Shown here: in pieces, positions 8,648-17,459 of the stretch
Layout of the letters: each line of letters starts with the position of its first letter
How positions within the stretch are numbered: the first letter of the stretch is position 1
Assembly (NCBI GenBank): GCA_017993235.1
Contig: JAGONC010000018.1
Span: 1 to 61,802 of the forward strand
Direction: 5' to 3'
Source: Lentimicrobiaceae bacterium
GTDB taxonomy: Bacteria > Bacteroidota > Bacteroidia > Bacteroidales > JAGONC01
DNA length: 61,802 nt
Program-made: the position numbers and the translations under genes
The notes under the pieces: generated by a model
Told to the model about the DNA's origin: nothing
What the model saw: only the letters and a program-made list of their open reading frames with translations
Databases searched by the model: none

Positions 8648-9984
8648 GAGCTTCGATCATTTCAGGCCTTGTGCTATGGGCCTCCTGTGCATTTGCAGAA
8701 ACGATACCCGGTTTTTTTGAGGTGGATACGACTACATTGGGTTTATATAACCGAAAGCAATGGGATGAACTGATCGATGCCGGCAATCAATACATCGATG
8801 ATGGATATGATTATTATTACCTCCGTATGCGGATGGGAATTGCACATTATGAGCTGAAAAACTACATCAGGGCGATTGATCATTTTACCCGTGCCCTGCA
8901 TCATAATGCAGACGATCCTGAAGCGCTCTCCTATATTTATTATTCCAATATCCAGTTGAACAGGAGGGATGCAGCTGACCGGGCCCTTGGTAAGCTGCGG
9001 GAAGAGGATGTCCATAAATTCCGTTCCGGGAAAATGAATTTCCTCGATATGATCTATCTGGAGACTGGCCCTCTGATCAGTTCCGGCAAGGAAACCAACC
9101 GCCATCTGAACCTTGACGGTGTTGATGACCTTTACGGTGAGATCGATCACCTGATCCGTGACTCCTGGTACAATGGGATCGGTCTGGTGGCAAGAGTCGC
9201 TCCCTCACTGCGCCTGCAGGTAAGCTATATGAATCTGTTCCAGGGAAGGACAGCCCAGGTGATGGCCGGTGATTCTCTCCTCTTTGACCGGGATCATTCT
9301 TTACAGCAACACCAGTTCTATTTAAGCCCTTCAATGTCACTGGGAAAGGGATTCACCGTGGTTCCGGCTTTCCATTTCCTTTCTATTACCTATGACCAGC
9401 TCCATGTACAATACCTGCAGGAAACAAAAAATTATGCTTTTACTATGGATACCGTGCACCAGAAGGATTATCTGGTGTCCCTATGCCTGAACAAAGACCT
9501 CTCGCTGGTAAGCTTTACCCTCACCGGAACGTATGCACATCTTAACCTGCTTGACCATTATCAGGCAGAAGCTGCCCTGACCTACTATCCCAAAGGGAAC
9601 CTGGATTTCTATTCCCAGACGGTAGGACGGTATATTCACGGCAGGGAGGACCATTTTCTTTTTGCTGAAACTGCCGGATTGAAATTAGTAAAAGGATTAT
9701 GGGTGGAAGCATCCGCCACGTTTGGTGAAGCAGCAGAGTTTTTTGAAAAAAATGGATACATTGTATACAATTTACCGGAAAACCTATTGTTTAAATGGGG
9801 TATGCAGACCTGGTACCAGATCACTGACCAGGTGATGATCAGCCTTAAATATGAAAATCTTTACCGGGAAAGCTATTTTTTTCAATATTTTTACGAAGAA
9901 AATTCAGGCATGTATCTTATTGATTATAAGCCGTTTACTTATCATCAACATTTTATTATCGGGAGTTTAAAATGGTTCTTATGA
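8638..9984 (+). CDS. exported TPR plus predicted outer membrane beta-barrel protein
   Basis: This 448-residue protein has a Sec signal peptide (MHLRASIISGLVLWASCAFA, cleavage after about residue 20). Residues 35-125 hold tetratricopeptide-like helices (WDELIDAGNQYIDDGYDYYYLRMRMG..., YIRAIDHFTRALHHNADDPEAL). From about residue 165 to the end, alternating aromatic/polar strands ending in an aromatic residue (final residues SLKWFL) look like a beta-barrel. It starts inside the end of the transporter gene (10-base overlap) behind a strong GGAGGTGA ribosome site, so it belongs to the same operon. A role as the outer membrane partner of the transporter/peptidase is inference. No named family is recognised. 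Confidence 0.7.
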   Translation: MHLRASIISGLVLWASCAFAETIPGFFEVDTTTLGLYNRKQWDELIDAGNQYIDDGYDYYYLRMRMGIAHYELKNYIRAIDHFTRALHHNADDPEALSYIYYSNIQLNRRDAADRALGKLREEDVHKFRSGKMNFLDMIYLETGPLISSGKETNRHLNLDGVDDLYGEIDHLIRDSWYNGIGLVARVAPSLRLQVSYMNLFQGRTAQVMAGDSLLFDRDHSLQQHQFYLSPSMSLGKGFTVVPAFHFLSITYDQLHVQYLQETKNYAFTMDTVHQKDYLVSLCLNKDLSLVSFTLTGTYAHLNLLDHYQAEAALTYYPKGNLDFYSQTVGRYIHGREDHFLFAETAGLKLVKGLWVEASATFGEAAEFFEKNGYIVYNLPENLLFKWGMQTWYQITDQVMISLKYENLYRESYFFQYFYEENSGMYLIDYKPFTYHQHFIIGSLKWFL

Positions 9985-10604
9985 AAACAATTCGTTTATC
10001 GCTACCGGCGACTGTGCTGGTAATCCTGATATCATCCGTGATACGGGCACAGGACTACCCCGCCATGCAACAGGCTTTCGGCGTAAGCTACAGCTACGAA
10101 AGCAAGGGTGAGTACACCAAAGCCATTGATGAACTTAAAAGGGTCTACGGGGAGGATTCCTATGAGATCAATGTACGCTTGGGATGGTTATCCTATTTAT
10201 CAGGTGCATTCACTGAATCAACAGCATATTATGAAAGAGCCATCACCCTGATGCCTATGTCCATTGAAGCCCGTATGGGCTTTGCACTGCCGTCATCGGC
10301 AATGGGGAACTGGAACCTGGTCATCAAACGGTATGAAGAGATTCTTGCAATCGACCCCAATCATTCGGTGACGAATTATCGTTTGGCTTCGATCCATTAT
10401 AATCGCAAGGAATACCAGAAAGCGTATTCCTATCTCGAGAAGATTGCGAATCATTATCCATTTGATTACGATATAGCAATCCTTTATGCATGGACTAACT
10501 TTCAGCTTGGAAAATTGCGGGAAGCTAAAGTTCTTTTTAATAAAGCTTTATTGATCAGACCGCTGGATGGTTCGGCGCAGGAGGGATTAAAATCAATACA
10601 ATGA
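9981..10604 (+). CDS. exported tetratricopeptide repeat protein
   Basis: The ATG at 9981 overlaps the preceding TGA (ATGA) and gives 207 residues with a signal peptide (KTIRLSLPATVLVILISSVIRA). Nearly all of the mature protein is TPR helices: AFGVSYSYESKGEYTKAIDELKRVYG, YYERAITLMPMSIEARMGFA, VIKRYEEILAIDPNHSVTNYRLASIHY and REAKVLFNKALLIRPLDGSAQEG. It is a periplasmic or surface scaffold, probably assembling with the preceding TPR/beta-barrel protein. It is the last gene of the operon and is followed by a hairpin terminator at 10694. The specific partner is unknown. Confidence 0.8.
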   Translation: MKTIRLSLPATVLVILISSVIRAQDYPAMQQAFGVSYSYESKGEYTKAIDELKRVYGEDSYEINVRLGWLSYLSGAFTESTAYYERAITLMPMSIEARMGFALPSSAMGNWNLVIKRYEEILAIDPNHSVTNYRLASIHYNRKEYQKAYSYLEKIANHYPFDYDIAILYAWTNFQLGKLREAKVLFNKALLIRPLDGSAQEGLKSIQ

Positions 10605-10693
10605 TCTGCTTGCAAGCTTATCTCTGGAATGCTTTTTGCTATACATACCGCAAGGTTTTAATGGTTGATTTAGTTTAGGTAGTACGAAAAGAT

Positions 10694-10730
10694 GAGGCTG
10701 TCTCCGGATCGGGGGCAGCCTCAATGTTTT
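10694..10730 (+). terminator. hairpin terminator after the PqqD/ATP-grasp operon
   Basis: GAGGCTG (10694-10700) pairs with CAGCCTC (10716-10722), extended by CC/GG pairs inside the loop, and is followed by TGTTTT. It lies 90 bases after the last gene of the operon. The bases between 10605 and 10693 hold nothing recognisable. Confidence 0.65.
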
Positions 10731-10771
10731 GAGAGGAGAGAGGAGAAAGGAGAAAGGAGAGAGGAGAAAGG
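10731..10771. repeat. purine-only GA-rich microrepeat
   Basis: Forty-one bases contain only G and A, built from GGAGAAA and GGAGAGA units. The complementary pyrimidine version, built from the same units, is found at 40919-40957. The two copies suggest a dispersed intergenic repeat rather than chance. Confidence 0.7.
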
Positions 10772-10829
10772 ATGGATGTTTTGAGTAATTTTACGTCGGT
10801 GTTGGCTAACGCATCGTAATCACTTTTCA

Positions 10830-12530
10830 GTGAATAAAGATCTTGATAAACCTGATAACCTGAAGTCATTCCCTATCCGGTTCCGTACACGTGAGGTAAC
10901 GGTTGGCAGCGTCCCCATGGGCGGAAATCATCCCGTACGGATCCAGTCCATGACGTCCGTCCCGACAATGGATACGCAGCTCACGGTGGAACAGGTTATG
11001 CGTATGATCACAGCAGGCTGCGAATATGTCAGGATCACCACACGGAATGTAAGAGAAGCTGAGAACCTTCTTTCCATTAAAAGGGAACTGAAAAACAATG
11101 GATGCGATGTACCCCTCATCGCCGATGTTCATTTCAATCCTTCCGTCGCGGAAATGGCTGCAAGGATCGTTGAAAAAGTAAGAATTAACCCGGGTAATTA
11201 TCTGCCGGAAGAAACAGGACTACTGCACGCATCAGAGGCAGAGATAAAGGATTGCATACGGAACAGGCTCCTTCCCCTGATCAGGATATGCAAAGAGAAT
11301 GGAACCGCACTTCGCATCGGCAGCAATCATGGATCACTTTCCGGGCGGATCGTGGCCAGATACGGCGACACTCCCCTGGGAATGGTGGAATCGGCACTCG
11401 AATTCGCCAGGATCTGCCGTGAGGAAAATTTCAACGAACTTGTCATTTCCATGAAATCAAGCAATACAAGGGTGATGATCTATTCAAACCGGTTGCTGGT
11501 TCAGCGTATGAAGGAAGAAGGGATGAATTACCCCATTCATCTCGGAGTGACCGAAGCAGGGGATGGGGAAGATGGCCGTATCAAATCGGCTGTTGGCATT
11601 GGGACCCTGCTGAGAGAAGGGATCGGAGATACGATACGGGTGTCGCTGACCGAAGAGCCGGAGCTGGAGATCCCGGTGGCAAGGATGATACTGCAGGTCA
11701 GTTGTCAAGAGCTTTGTCCCGCGAAGCGAAGCGAAGCAGGATCCGCAGTCCCGCCAAGGCGGGATCTCCGCTTCGCTCCGATCAGCAGTCTTATTGAATA
11801 CAGTAGGCGGAAAACCCTGCAGGTTGGTGAAGTCGGAGGAACCCGGGTTCCTATCGTAGCTACCGCTGAACCCATACCCGGAAATATCTTCACGGCCAGA
11901 CCGGGTAAGCTGACAGAAGAGTTGATTTCCAAATTGAAAAATGACCCTTCAGCAGTTCTGGTTGCCGAGAGTGATGTTGATAGCGGTCATTCAGCCCACA
12001 GGGCGCTGTTCAAACAATTGAATGAAATCCAATGCCTGACACCGGTTATCATCAAGGTTCACTATCCCCGGATGGATTCCCAGGAGTTGCTGATCAGGAG
12101 TTCCATTGATTTCGGTTCGTACCTGATCGACGGGCTGGGTGATGGAATTTGGATCGACGCAGAAGGACAATCCCGTGATTTTATCAATCCATTATCCTAT
12201 GGCATTCTGCAGGGGAGCCGGTGCCGGTTTTCCAAAACAGAATTCATTGCCTGCCCTTCCTGCGGGAGAACCCTTTTCAATATCCAGGATACACTTCACC
12301 GGATAAAGGAACGGATGGGGCACTTGCAGAACCTGAAAATAGCGGTCATGGGCTGTATCGTCAATGGGCCGGGAGAGATGGCCGACGCCGATTACGGCTA
12401 TGTGGGTGCGGGCTTCGGTAAAGTGACGCTTTACAAAGGCAATACCATTGTCCGGAAAAATGTGGACGAGAAGGATGCCCTTGGTGCACTCGAAGACCTG
12501 ATCAGGTCAAATGGAGATTGGCAGGGATAA
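10830..12530 (+). CDS. ispG: 4-hydroxy-3-methylbut-2-en-1-yl diphosphate synthase, long form
   Basis: IspG (GcpE) is the [4Fe-4S] enzyme that converts MEcPP to HMBPP in the MEP isoprenoid pathway. The 566-residue length is the long, three-domain form of Bacteroidota, Chlamydiae and plants. The N-terminal TIM barrel shows GGNHPVRIQSMTSVPTMDT and ADVHFNPSVA. The C-terminal cluster domain shows CPSCGRTLFNIQDTL and MGCIVNGPGEMADADYGY, supplying the three cluster cysteines and the catalytic Glu. The start is a GTG at 10830; no ATG suits. An in-frame insertion of about 23 residues (roughly 297-320, rich in K/R/A/P) coincides with a palindromic DNA repeat (separate entry) at the junction between the barrel and the extra domain, so the enzyme is probably still functional. 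Transcribed convergently with rlmI. Confidence 0.93.
   Translation: MNKDLDKPDNLKSFPIRFRTREVTVGSVPMGGNHPVRIQSMTSVPTMDTQLTVEQVMRMITAGCEYVRITTRNVREAENLLSIKRELKNNGCDVPLIADVHFNPSVAEMAARIVEKVRINPGNYLPEETGLLHASEAEIKDCIRNRLLPLIRICKENGTALRIGSNHGSLSGRIVARYGDTPLGMVESALEFARICREENFNELVISMKSSNTRVMIYSNRLLVQRMKEEGMNYPIHLGVTEAGDGEDGRIKSAVGIGTLLREGIGDTIRVSLTEEPELEIPVARMILQVSCQELCPAKRSEAGSAVPPRRDLRFAPISSLIEYSRRKTLQVGEVGGTRVPIVATAEPIPGNIFTARPGKLTEELISKLKNDPSAVLVAESDVDSGHSAHRALFKQLNEIQCLTPVIIKVHYPRMDSQELLIRSSIDFGSYLIDGLGDGIWIDAEGQSRDFINPLSYGILQGSRCRFSKTEFIACPSCGRTLFNIQDTLHRIKERMGHLQNLKIAVMGCIVNGPGEMADADYGYVGAGFGKVTLYKGNTIVRKNVDEKDALGALEDLIRSNGDWQG
11721..11790. repeat. palindromic repeat element inserted in frame within ispG
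   Basis: The segment forms a hairpin with an inner CCCGCC-AA-GGCGGG stem and outer arms AGCGAAGC / GCTTCGCT. A second copy with the same order of motifs lies at 52931-52998, outside any gene. Shared blocks are GCAGTCCCG, CGGGATCTC, TTCGCT and GATNNGCAGTC. The copy here is in frame and adds about 23 residues to IspG, reminiscent of Rickettsia palindromic elements. No transposase is attached, so it is probably a non-autonomous mobile repeat. Confidence 0.75.
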
Positions 12531-12542
12531 ATATCCCAGGGG

Positions 12543-12635
12543 ATATCTGATTAACCGATTAACTGATATTGGATATCTGATTTATTTCCGATTTAAATCA
12601 AAAATCTAATATCGGTCAATCGGTTAATCGGATAT
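12543..12635. terminator. imperfect inverted repeat between convergent ispG and rlmI
   Basis: Two arms of about 28 bases (12543-12570 and 12609-12635) are nearly perfect reverse complements, differing by a few C/T transitions. The right arm overlaps the 3' end of rlmI. It likely works as a bidirectional terminator, and the arms are themselves built from repeated GATATCTGATT/AACCGATT words like the other intergenic repeats in this window. Confidence 0.65.
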
Positions 12636-13811
12636 CTTCATCACCATCCCCTTCAAATACATCCCCTCTGGAAAATGAAGCGTAACCGGATGATCCGGGG
12701 CCTGGGTCAGCCACTGTAGGATGCAGGCATCCCTGCCAGCATCCAATGCAGCGTCGGCCACGATCTTGCCAAACAATTCCCGCGTTACCAGTCCGGAGCA
12801 GGAGAAGGTAATGAGAATCCCTCCTGGTTTTAATAACTTGAATGCCAATAAGTTAATGTCTTTATATCCGCGACTTGCCTTTTCCAGCTGGTTACGTGAT
12901 TCAGCGAATTTGGGCGGATCCAGGATGATCAGGTCAAACGACCGCCCTTCATCGCGGAATCTCCTGAGCCCTGAAAACACATCATCTTCAATGAATGTTG
13001 CTTTCGAGGGATCAAGCTGGTTGATCTCCAGCGTCAGTAAGGCCATTCGCAGCGCTTCCGCTGAGGTATCCATGCTGGTAACCGAAGCAGCGCCTCCCTT
13101 GAGCGCAGCCGCCGTGAAGCTCCCGGTATAGCAAAAGCAGTTCAACACCTCCCTGTTCCGGCTCCAGGAGGCAACCACAGAGCGATTGACCGACTGATCC
13201 AGGTAGAATCCGGTCTTATGACCTTTCTTCACATCGATGGGGTATGTAAGATGATCAAGTTGGATGTGCAGCTGATCAGGCGGTTCCAGGCCTGTCAGCA
13301 CACCTGTCCTCAGCTCCATCCCCTCCTTTGACCTCACCCCCGCGTCGGAACGTTCATAGATACCCTGGCAGGTAATCAGGCTGCCAAGGATCCGGACAAT
13401 TGTATCTTTCCAGTATTCAGCTCCTGCCGACAGAAACTGGCACACCAGAAAATCCGCGTATTTATCGATGATCACTCCGGGAAGACCATCGCTTTCGGCA
13501 TAGACCAGCCGGCAGGCATCCGGTAAAACTTCACCATAAAGACCATTACGAAGGCGAATAGCTTTTTCAATGCGGGAGTAGAAGAAAGCTTCATCCACCG
13601 GCTCGTTCTGGTCAAACGTCCATACCCTGGCCACAATCTGTGACGACGGGGAGAGGGCTCCACGGGCCAGCCACTGACCAGAAGCGGAGATGATCTCAAT
13701 GGTCACCCCCGGTTCAGTCACCCCATCGATCTTCCGGACTGCACCGGAAAAGATCCACGGGTGGCGGCGCTGCAACGATTTTTCACGGGAGGGTTTTAAA
13801 TAAAGGGACAT
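12624..13811 (-). CDS. rlmI: 23S rRNA m5C methyltransferase, RlmI family
   Basis: A 395-residue class I SAM methyltransferase of the RlmI/YccW family, which methylates C1962 of 23S rRNA in E. coli. The N-terminal PUA domain begins SLYLKPSREKSLQRRHPWIFSGAV. The Rossmann domain has VLNCFCYTGSFTAAALKGGAASVTSMDTS for SAM binding, and LIILDPPKFAES plus FSCSGLV give the catalytic DPPxF and Cys motifs. The ATG at 13811 is preferred over the one nine bases upstream because AGGA lies eight bases before it. Family assignment is solid; the exact target base is by homology. The 3' end overlaps the terminator-like inverted repeat shared with ispG. Confidence 0.9.
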   Translation of the reverse strand: MSLYLKPSREKSLQRRHPWIFSGAVRKIDGVTEPGVTIEIISASGQWLARGALSPSSQIVARVWTFDQNEPVDEAFFYSRIEKAIRLRNGLYGEVLPDACRLVYAESDGLPGVIIDKYADFLVCQFLSAGAEYWKDTIVRILGSLITCQGIYERSDAGVRSKEGMELRTGVLTGLEPPDQLHIQLDHLTYPIDVKKGHKTGFYLDQSVNRSVVASWSRNREVLNCFCYTGSFTAAALKGGAASVTSMDTSAEALRMALLTLEINQLDPSKATFIEDDVFSGLRRFRDEGRSFDLIILDPPKFAESRNQLEKASRGYKDINLLAFKLLKPGGILITFSCSGLVTRELFGKIVADAALDAGRDACILQWLTQAPDHPVTLHFPEGMYLKGMVMKISD

Positions 13812-13837
13812 GCTATTCATCCTGAGGCAATGATAAA

Positions 13838-13979
13838 ATTGTCAATTTTCAATTGTCAATTGCCGATTTTTAAGTTTCAGCTGTCGGAAGACCAATTCGT
13901 AAATGTAATCAAAATGTGGACTTATTCTCATTATTCTTCATTCTTCATGCTTCATTCTTCATGCTTCATAATTCATTTT
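13838..13979. repeat. AT-rich intergenic repeats
   Basis: The gap between rlmI and the methyltransferase gene holds AATTGTCAATT words in both orientations (13838-13863) and tandem ATTCTTCATGCTTC-type units (about 13928-13977). No gene or clear promoter is visible. This is the same type of low-complexity junction sequence found at several other gene boundaries in the window. Confidence 0.55.
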
Positions 13980-14010
13980 AATACCGTAATTTCGTCATTC
14001 ATTTATCAAC

Positions 14011-14814
14011 ATGCAGGAACGCCACACAAACCGCTGGCAGTACTTTCAGGAGCAGGTCTATACCACTTCGAGATACGTGATTCCTTTTATCCGGGAAGTA
14101 TTTCCTCTCAGCGAGAATACAACTGTCCTGGAGATCGGATGCGGGGAAGGAGGCAACCTGAAGCCTTTCCTCGATCTGCATTGCCGGGTGACAGGGATCG
14201 ATATCTCACCAGGCAAGATCGAACTGGCCCGTTCATTACTCCATCAGCCGGATTATCAGGACAAGCTTCTGCTTCTGGCTGAAGACATCTATAATACCAG
14301 CGATCCCGCACTGAGAGGCGATCTGATCATTTTAAGGGATGTGATCGAACACATCCATGATCAGGAACGGTTTATGTCCTTCCTCAAACAATTCCTTCTT
14401 CCCGGAGGTATGATCTTTTTCGCCTTTCCACCGTGGTACAATCCTTTTGGCGGGCACCAGCAGGTATGCCAAAGCAAATTTCTCTCCCGGCTACCCTACT
14501 TACATTTATTGCCTTCGTTCCTTTATAGAAAAATACTCAAAGCCTTCGGGGAGAGTGATGCAACGGTCAGGGGACTGCTGGAAGTGAAAGAAACCGGCCT
14601 GTCGGTTGAAAGGTTTGAGCGGATCCTGAAAATTGAGCGGTATAAGATCGGGAAGGTGCAGCACTACCTGATCAATCCGAACTATGAAATCAAATTCAGA
14701 CTCAAACCCAGGAAACAGAACAGGTTGATTGCTGCCATCCCTTTTGTGAGGGATTTCCTGACTACATCGAGCCATTACCTCATTTCCATGGATAGGAATT
14801 CGAATGAACATTAA
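14011..14814 (+). CDS. class I SAM-dependent methyltransferase
   Basis: A 267-residue protein with the methyltransferase core TTVLEIGCGEGGNLKPFLDLHCRVTGIDIS (motif I plus acidic post-I loop), LLAEDIYN (motif II region) and LIILRDVIEHIHDQERFMSFLKQFLLPGGMIFFAFPPWYNPFGGHQ (motif III and beyond). The DVIEH motif is typical of UbiG/UbiE-like enzymes that methylate small molecules or lipids. After the core comes a basic 90-residue extension of unknown role. Its substrate cannot be told from sequence. It is 10 bases upstream of the beta-mannosidase gene and likely co-transcribed, but a functional link is not evident. Confidence 0.85.
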   Translation: MQERHTNRWQYFQEQVYTTSRYVIPFIREVFPLSENTTVLEIGCGEGGNLKPFLDLHCRVTGIDISPGKIELARSLLHQPDYQDKLLLLAEDIYNTSDPALRGDLIILRDVIEHIHDQERFMSFLKQFLLPGGMIFFAFPPWYNPFGGHQQVCQSKFLSRLPYLHLLPSFLYRKILKAFGESDATVRGLLEVKETGLSVERFERILKIERYKIGKVQHYLINPNYEIKFRLKPRKQNRLIAAIPFVRDFLTTSSHYLISMDRNSNEH

Positions 14815-14824
14815 TCATCAATGA

Positions 14825-17404
14825 ATGAGAAAACTTGCTTTATTTCTGATGACCGGGATGTTTCTCATATCCTGTAAACCAAAAACTGACACAACGGGCA
14901 TGATCCATCTGAGTCTTGTTCACAACTGGGAATTCCGCCAGGCGGACACCGGCACCTGGATGCCAGCCAGGGTACCGGGCACCGTTCATACCGATCTTCT
15001 TGCCAACCACAGGATCGAGGATCCTTTTTACCGGCTGAATGAAAGGCAGTTGCAATGGATCGACAAAATAGACTGGGAATACCGGACGATCGTGAAGGCA
15101 GACAGGAATTTGATGCAGAAAGAGCATATTGATCTTGTCTTTGCAGGATTGGATACCTATGCGGAGGTTTACCTCAATGAAGAATTGATCCTTCAGATGG
15201 ATAATATGTTCAGAACCTGGAGGGTTCAGTGTAAAGATCACCTAAAGTTGGGGGACAATTTACTTAGAGTCAGGTTCTTATCCCCTATTGCTGAAGGCCT
15301 GAAAAAGCTGCAGGCGCAGGGTTATCCCCTGCCGGCATCCAATGACCAGTCGGAAACCGGGGGCCTGGGTGATCAAAGGGTCAGCCCATTTGTCCGAAAG
15401 GCACCCTACCATTTCGGATGGGACTGGGGTCCACGGTTGGTAACTTCCGGGATCTGGCGCCCTGTCAGCCTGGAAGCCTGGGATGACACTCGGATCAGGG
15501 ATCTGTATATCAACACGAAGAATCTTGACCGCAATCAGGCCGATCTTGAGGTACAGTTCCAGGTTCTGGCCAGTCAAGGAATCCGTCTGGATGCCAGGAT
15601 CTATGTTGATTCCGTCCAAATGCTTGAGGAACAAATCAGCCTTCTTCCGGGTGAGAATACCATTGCCCTGCCCGTAAAGATACAGCATCCTGTCCTCTGG
15701 TGGCCCAATGGCATGGGTGATCCTAAAATTTACAGGATCAGGGTTGTACTGGGTAAAGGGGAGGAAATTACCGGTGAGGCTGAGATCTCCGCCGGCCTGA
15801 GGAACCTTCGGCTGGTGCAGGATCCGGATCCGGACGGCAGCGGAAAAAGCTTTTACTTTGAGGTCAACGGGATACCCGTTTTTGCCAGGGGAGCCAATTA
15901 CATACCCAATGATGTTTTTTTGACCAACGTCACGCCTGACCGGTACGAATCTATTATCAGATCGGCCGCCGAGGCCAATATGAACATCCTTCGGATCTGG
16001 GGCGGAGGCATTTATGAAAATGATCTTTTTTACGATTTGTGTGATCAGTACGGGATCATGGTATGGCAGGATTTCATGTTTGCCTGTTCCATGTATCCGG
16101 GGGATGATGCGTTTCTGGAAAGTGTCAGACGGGAAGCGATCGATAATGTAAAGCGCCTGCGCAATCACCCATCGATTGTACTCTGGTGCGGAAACAATGA
16201 AATTGAAACGGCATGGGCTGAGTGGGACGAAAATCGTGGATGGGGATGGAAACAGCAGTATAACAGCGAACAGCGAAGGGAGATCTGGAAAGCATACGAC
16301 ACGCTTTTTCACAGGATACTGCCCGGAGTTGTTGCTGCATATGATCCGGCAGTACCTTACTGGCATTCTTCTCCCTCGGCAGGATTCGGACAGCTGGCAG
16401 GCTATGATACAAAATCAGGGGATATGCACTACTGGGGAGTGTGGCACGGCCTGCATCCCTTCAGTGATTTCAGAAAATACCGTGCGAGGTTTATGAGTGA
16501 ATACGGGTTCCAGTCGTTCCCGGAATTCAGCTCGGTGAAACGTTATACACTGCCTGAGGATTACGACATTGAGTCGGAGGTGATGATGTCGCATCAGCGG
16601 AGTGGCATCGGCAACCTGCGCATCCGTCAGTATATGGAGCCGGATTATCCTGTCCCGGATGATTTTGAGCAGTTTCTCTATGTCGGGCAGCTCCTGCAGG
16701 CTGATGCGATCAAAATGGCGATCGAATGTCACCGGACCGACATGCCCTACTGCATGGGAACACTTTACTGGCAGATCAATGATTGCTGGCCCGTGGCATC
16801 CTGGTCGGGGATCGACTATTATGGCCGGTGGAAGGCGTTGCATTATTTTGCAAAAGAGGCCTTCAAACCGGTAATCCTCGTCATGGATGAGAAGGAGGAT
16901 AACGTAAGGGTGCATATCGTGTCGGACCTTCCCGAAACACAAACTGCCATGCTGGTCATGAAACTGATCCGTTTCGACGGACAGGAGCTCTGGACCGATT
17001 CCCTTCCGGTGGAGATTCCTGCCCGTTCTTCTGCCGTATATTTCGAAAAGGAAATTGCGGGATTCGGCACCACGAACACAGTAATGGTTGTATCCCTCCG
17101 TGCAGGTGACGTACACACTGATTCAGGATTTCATTATTTTGTCCGACCGAAATACCTGAAGCTTACCAACCCGGACATCTCGTTCGAAGTCAGCGAAACG
17201 GAAAGTGCATTTGAAGTGACCCTTGCCAGTAAAGCACTGGCCAGGAATGTATTTTTGACGGCGGAGGGCTTTGGTGGGCAGTTCTCGGATAATTTTTTTG
17301 ATATCCTGCCCGGAGATCATGTAAAAGTTACATTCCCCAGATCAGGCACTCTGGAAGAATTTAAGGATCATATAAAGGTACTGCATCTGCAGCAAACGAT
17401 GTGA
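14825..17404 (+). CDS. GH2 beta-mannosidase lipoprotein
   Basis: An 859-residue glycoside hydrolase family 2 enzyme, most like beta-mannosidases that release mannose from the non-reducing end of mannosides. The N-terminal signal MRKLALFLMTGMFLISCK gives a lipoprotein with Cys17. The sugar-binding domain precedes an immunoglobulin-like domain and the TIM barrel. WCGNNEIETAW (near residue 453) supplies the general acid/base Glu, and SEYGFQSFP (near 557) the nucleophile. KAPYHFGWDWGPRL is the mannosidase-specific signature. It is probably a periplasm- or surface-anchored enzyme in glycan breakdown, with no SusC/D pair adjacent. It ends at a strong hairpin shared with the convergent YgjP-type gene. 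Confidence 0.92.
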   Translation: MRKLALFLMTGMFLISCKPKTDTTGMIHLSLVHNWEFRQADTGTWMPARVPGTVHTDLLANHRIEDPFYRLNERQLQWIDKIDWEYRTIVKADRNLMQKEHIDLVFAGLDTYAEVYLNEELILQMDNMFRTWRVQCKDHLKLGDNLLRVRFLSPIAEGLKKLQAQGYPLPASNDQSETGGLGDQRVSPFVRKAPYHFGWDWGPRLVTSGIWRPVSLEAWDDTRIRDLYINTKNLDRNQADLEVQFQVLASQGIRLDARIYVDSVQMLEEQISLLPGENTIALPVKIQHPVLWWPNGMGDPKIYRIRVVLGKGEEITGEAEISAGLRNLRLVQDPDPDGSGKSFYFEVNGIPVFARGANYIPNDVFLTNVTPDRYESIIRSAAEANMNILRIWGGGIYENDLFYDLCDQYGIMVWQDFMFACSMYPGDDAFLESVRREAIDNVKRLRNHPSIVLWCGNNEIETAWAEWDENRGWGWKQQYNSEQRREIWKAYDTLFHRILPGVVAAYDPAVPYWHSSPSAGFGQLAGYDTKSGDMHYWGVWHGLHPFSDFRKYRARFMSEYGFQSFPEFSSVKRYTLPEDYDIESEVMMSHQRSGIGNLRIRQYMEPDYPVPDDFEQFLYVGQLLQADAIKMAIECHRTDMPYCMGTLYWQINDCWPVASWSGIDYYGRWKALHYFAKEAFKPVILVMDEKEDNVRVHIVSDLPETQTAMLVMKLIRFDGQELWTDSLPVEIPARSSAVYFEKEIAGFGTTNTVMVVSLRAGDVHTDSGFHYFVRPKYLKLTNPDISFEVSETESAFEVTLASKALARNVFLTAEGFGGQFSDNFFDILPGDHVKVTFPRSGTLEEFKDHIKVLHLQQTM

Positions 17405-17411
17405 TCTTTCC

Positions 17412-17446
17412 CCCAATCCCCTCTCCATCATGGAGAGGGGGTTGGG
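17412..17446. terminator. strong bidirectional hairpin
   Basis: The 15-base arm at 17412-17426 pairs with 17432-17446 with one mismatch and a 5-base loop. It sits in the 55-base gap between two convergent genes (beta-mannosidase and YgjP-type protease), so it probably terminates both. Confidence 0.75.
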
Positions 17447-17459
17447 AGTGAGGTATGGA

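Noticed and set aside
15278..16366. 362-codon minus-strand ORF
   Set aside because: It lies wholly antisense to the beta-mannosidase gene, whose GH2 motifs are intact, and has no recognisable domain.
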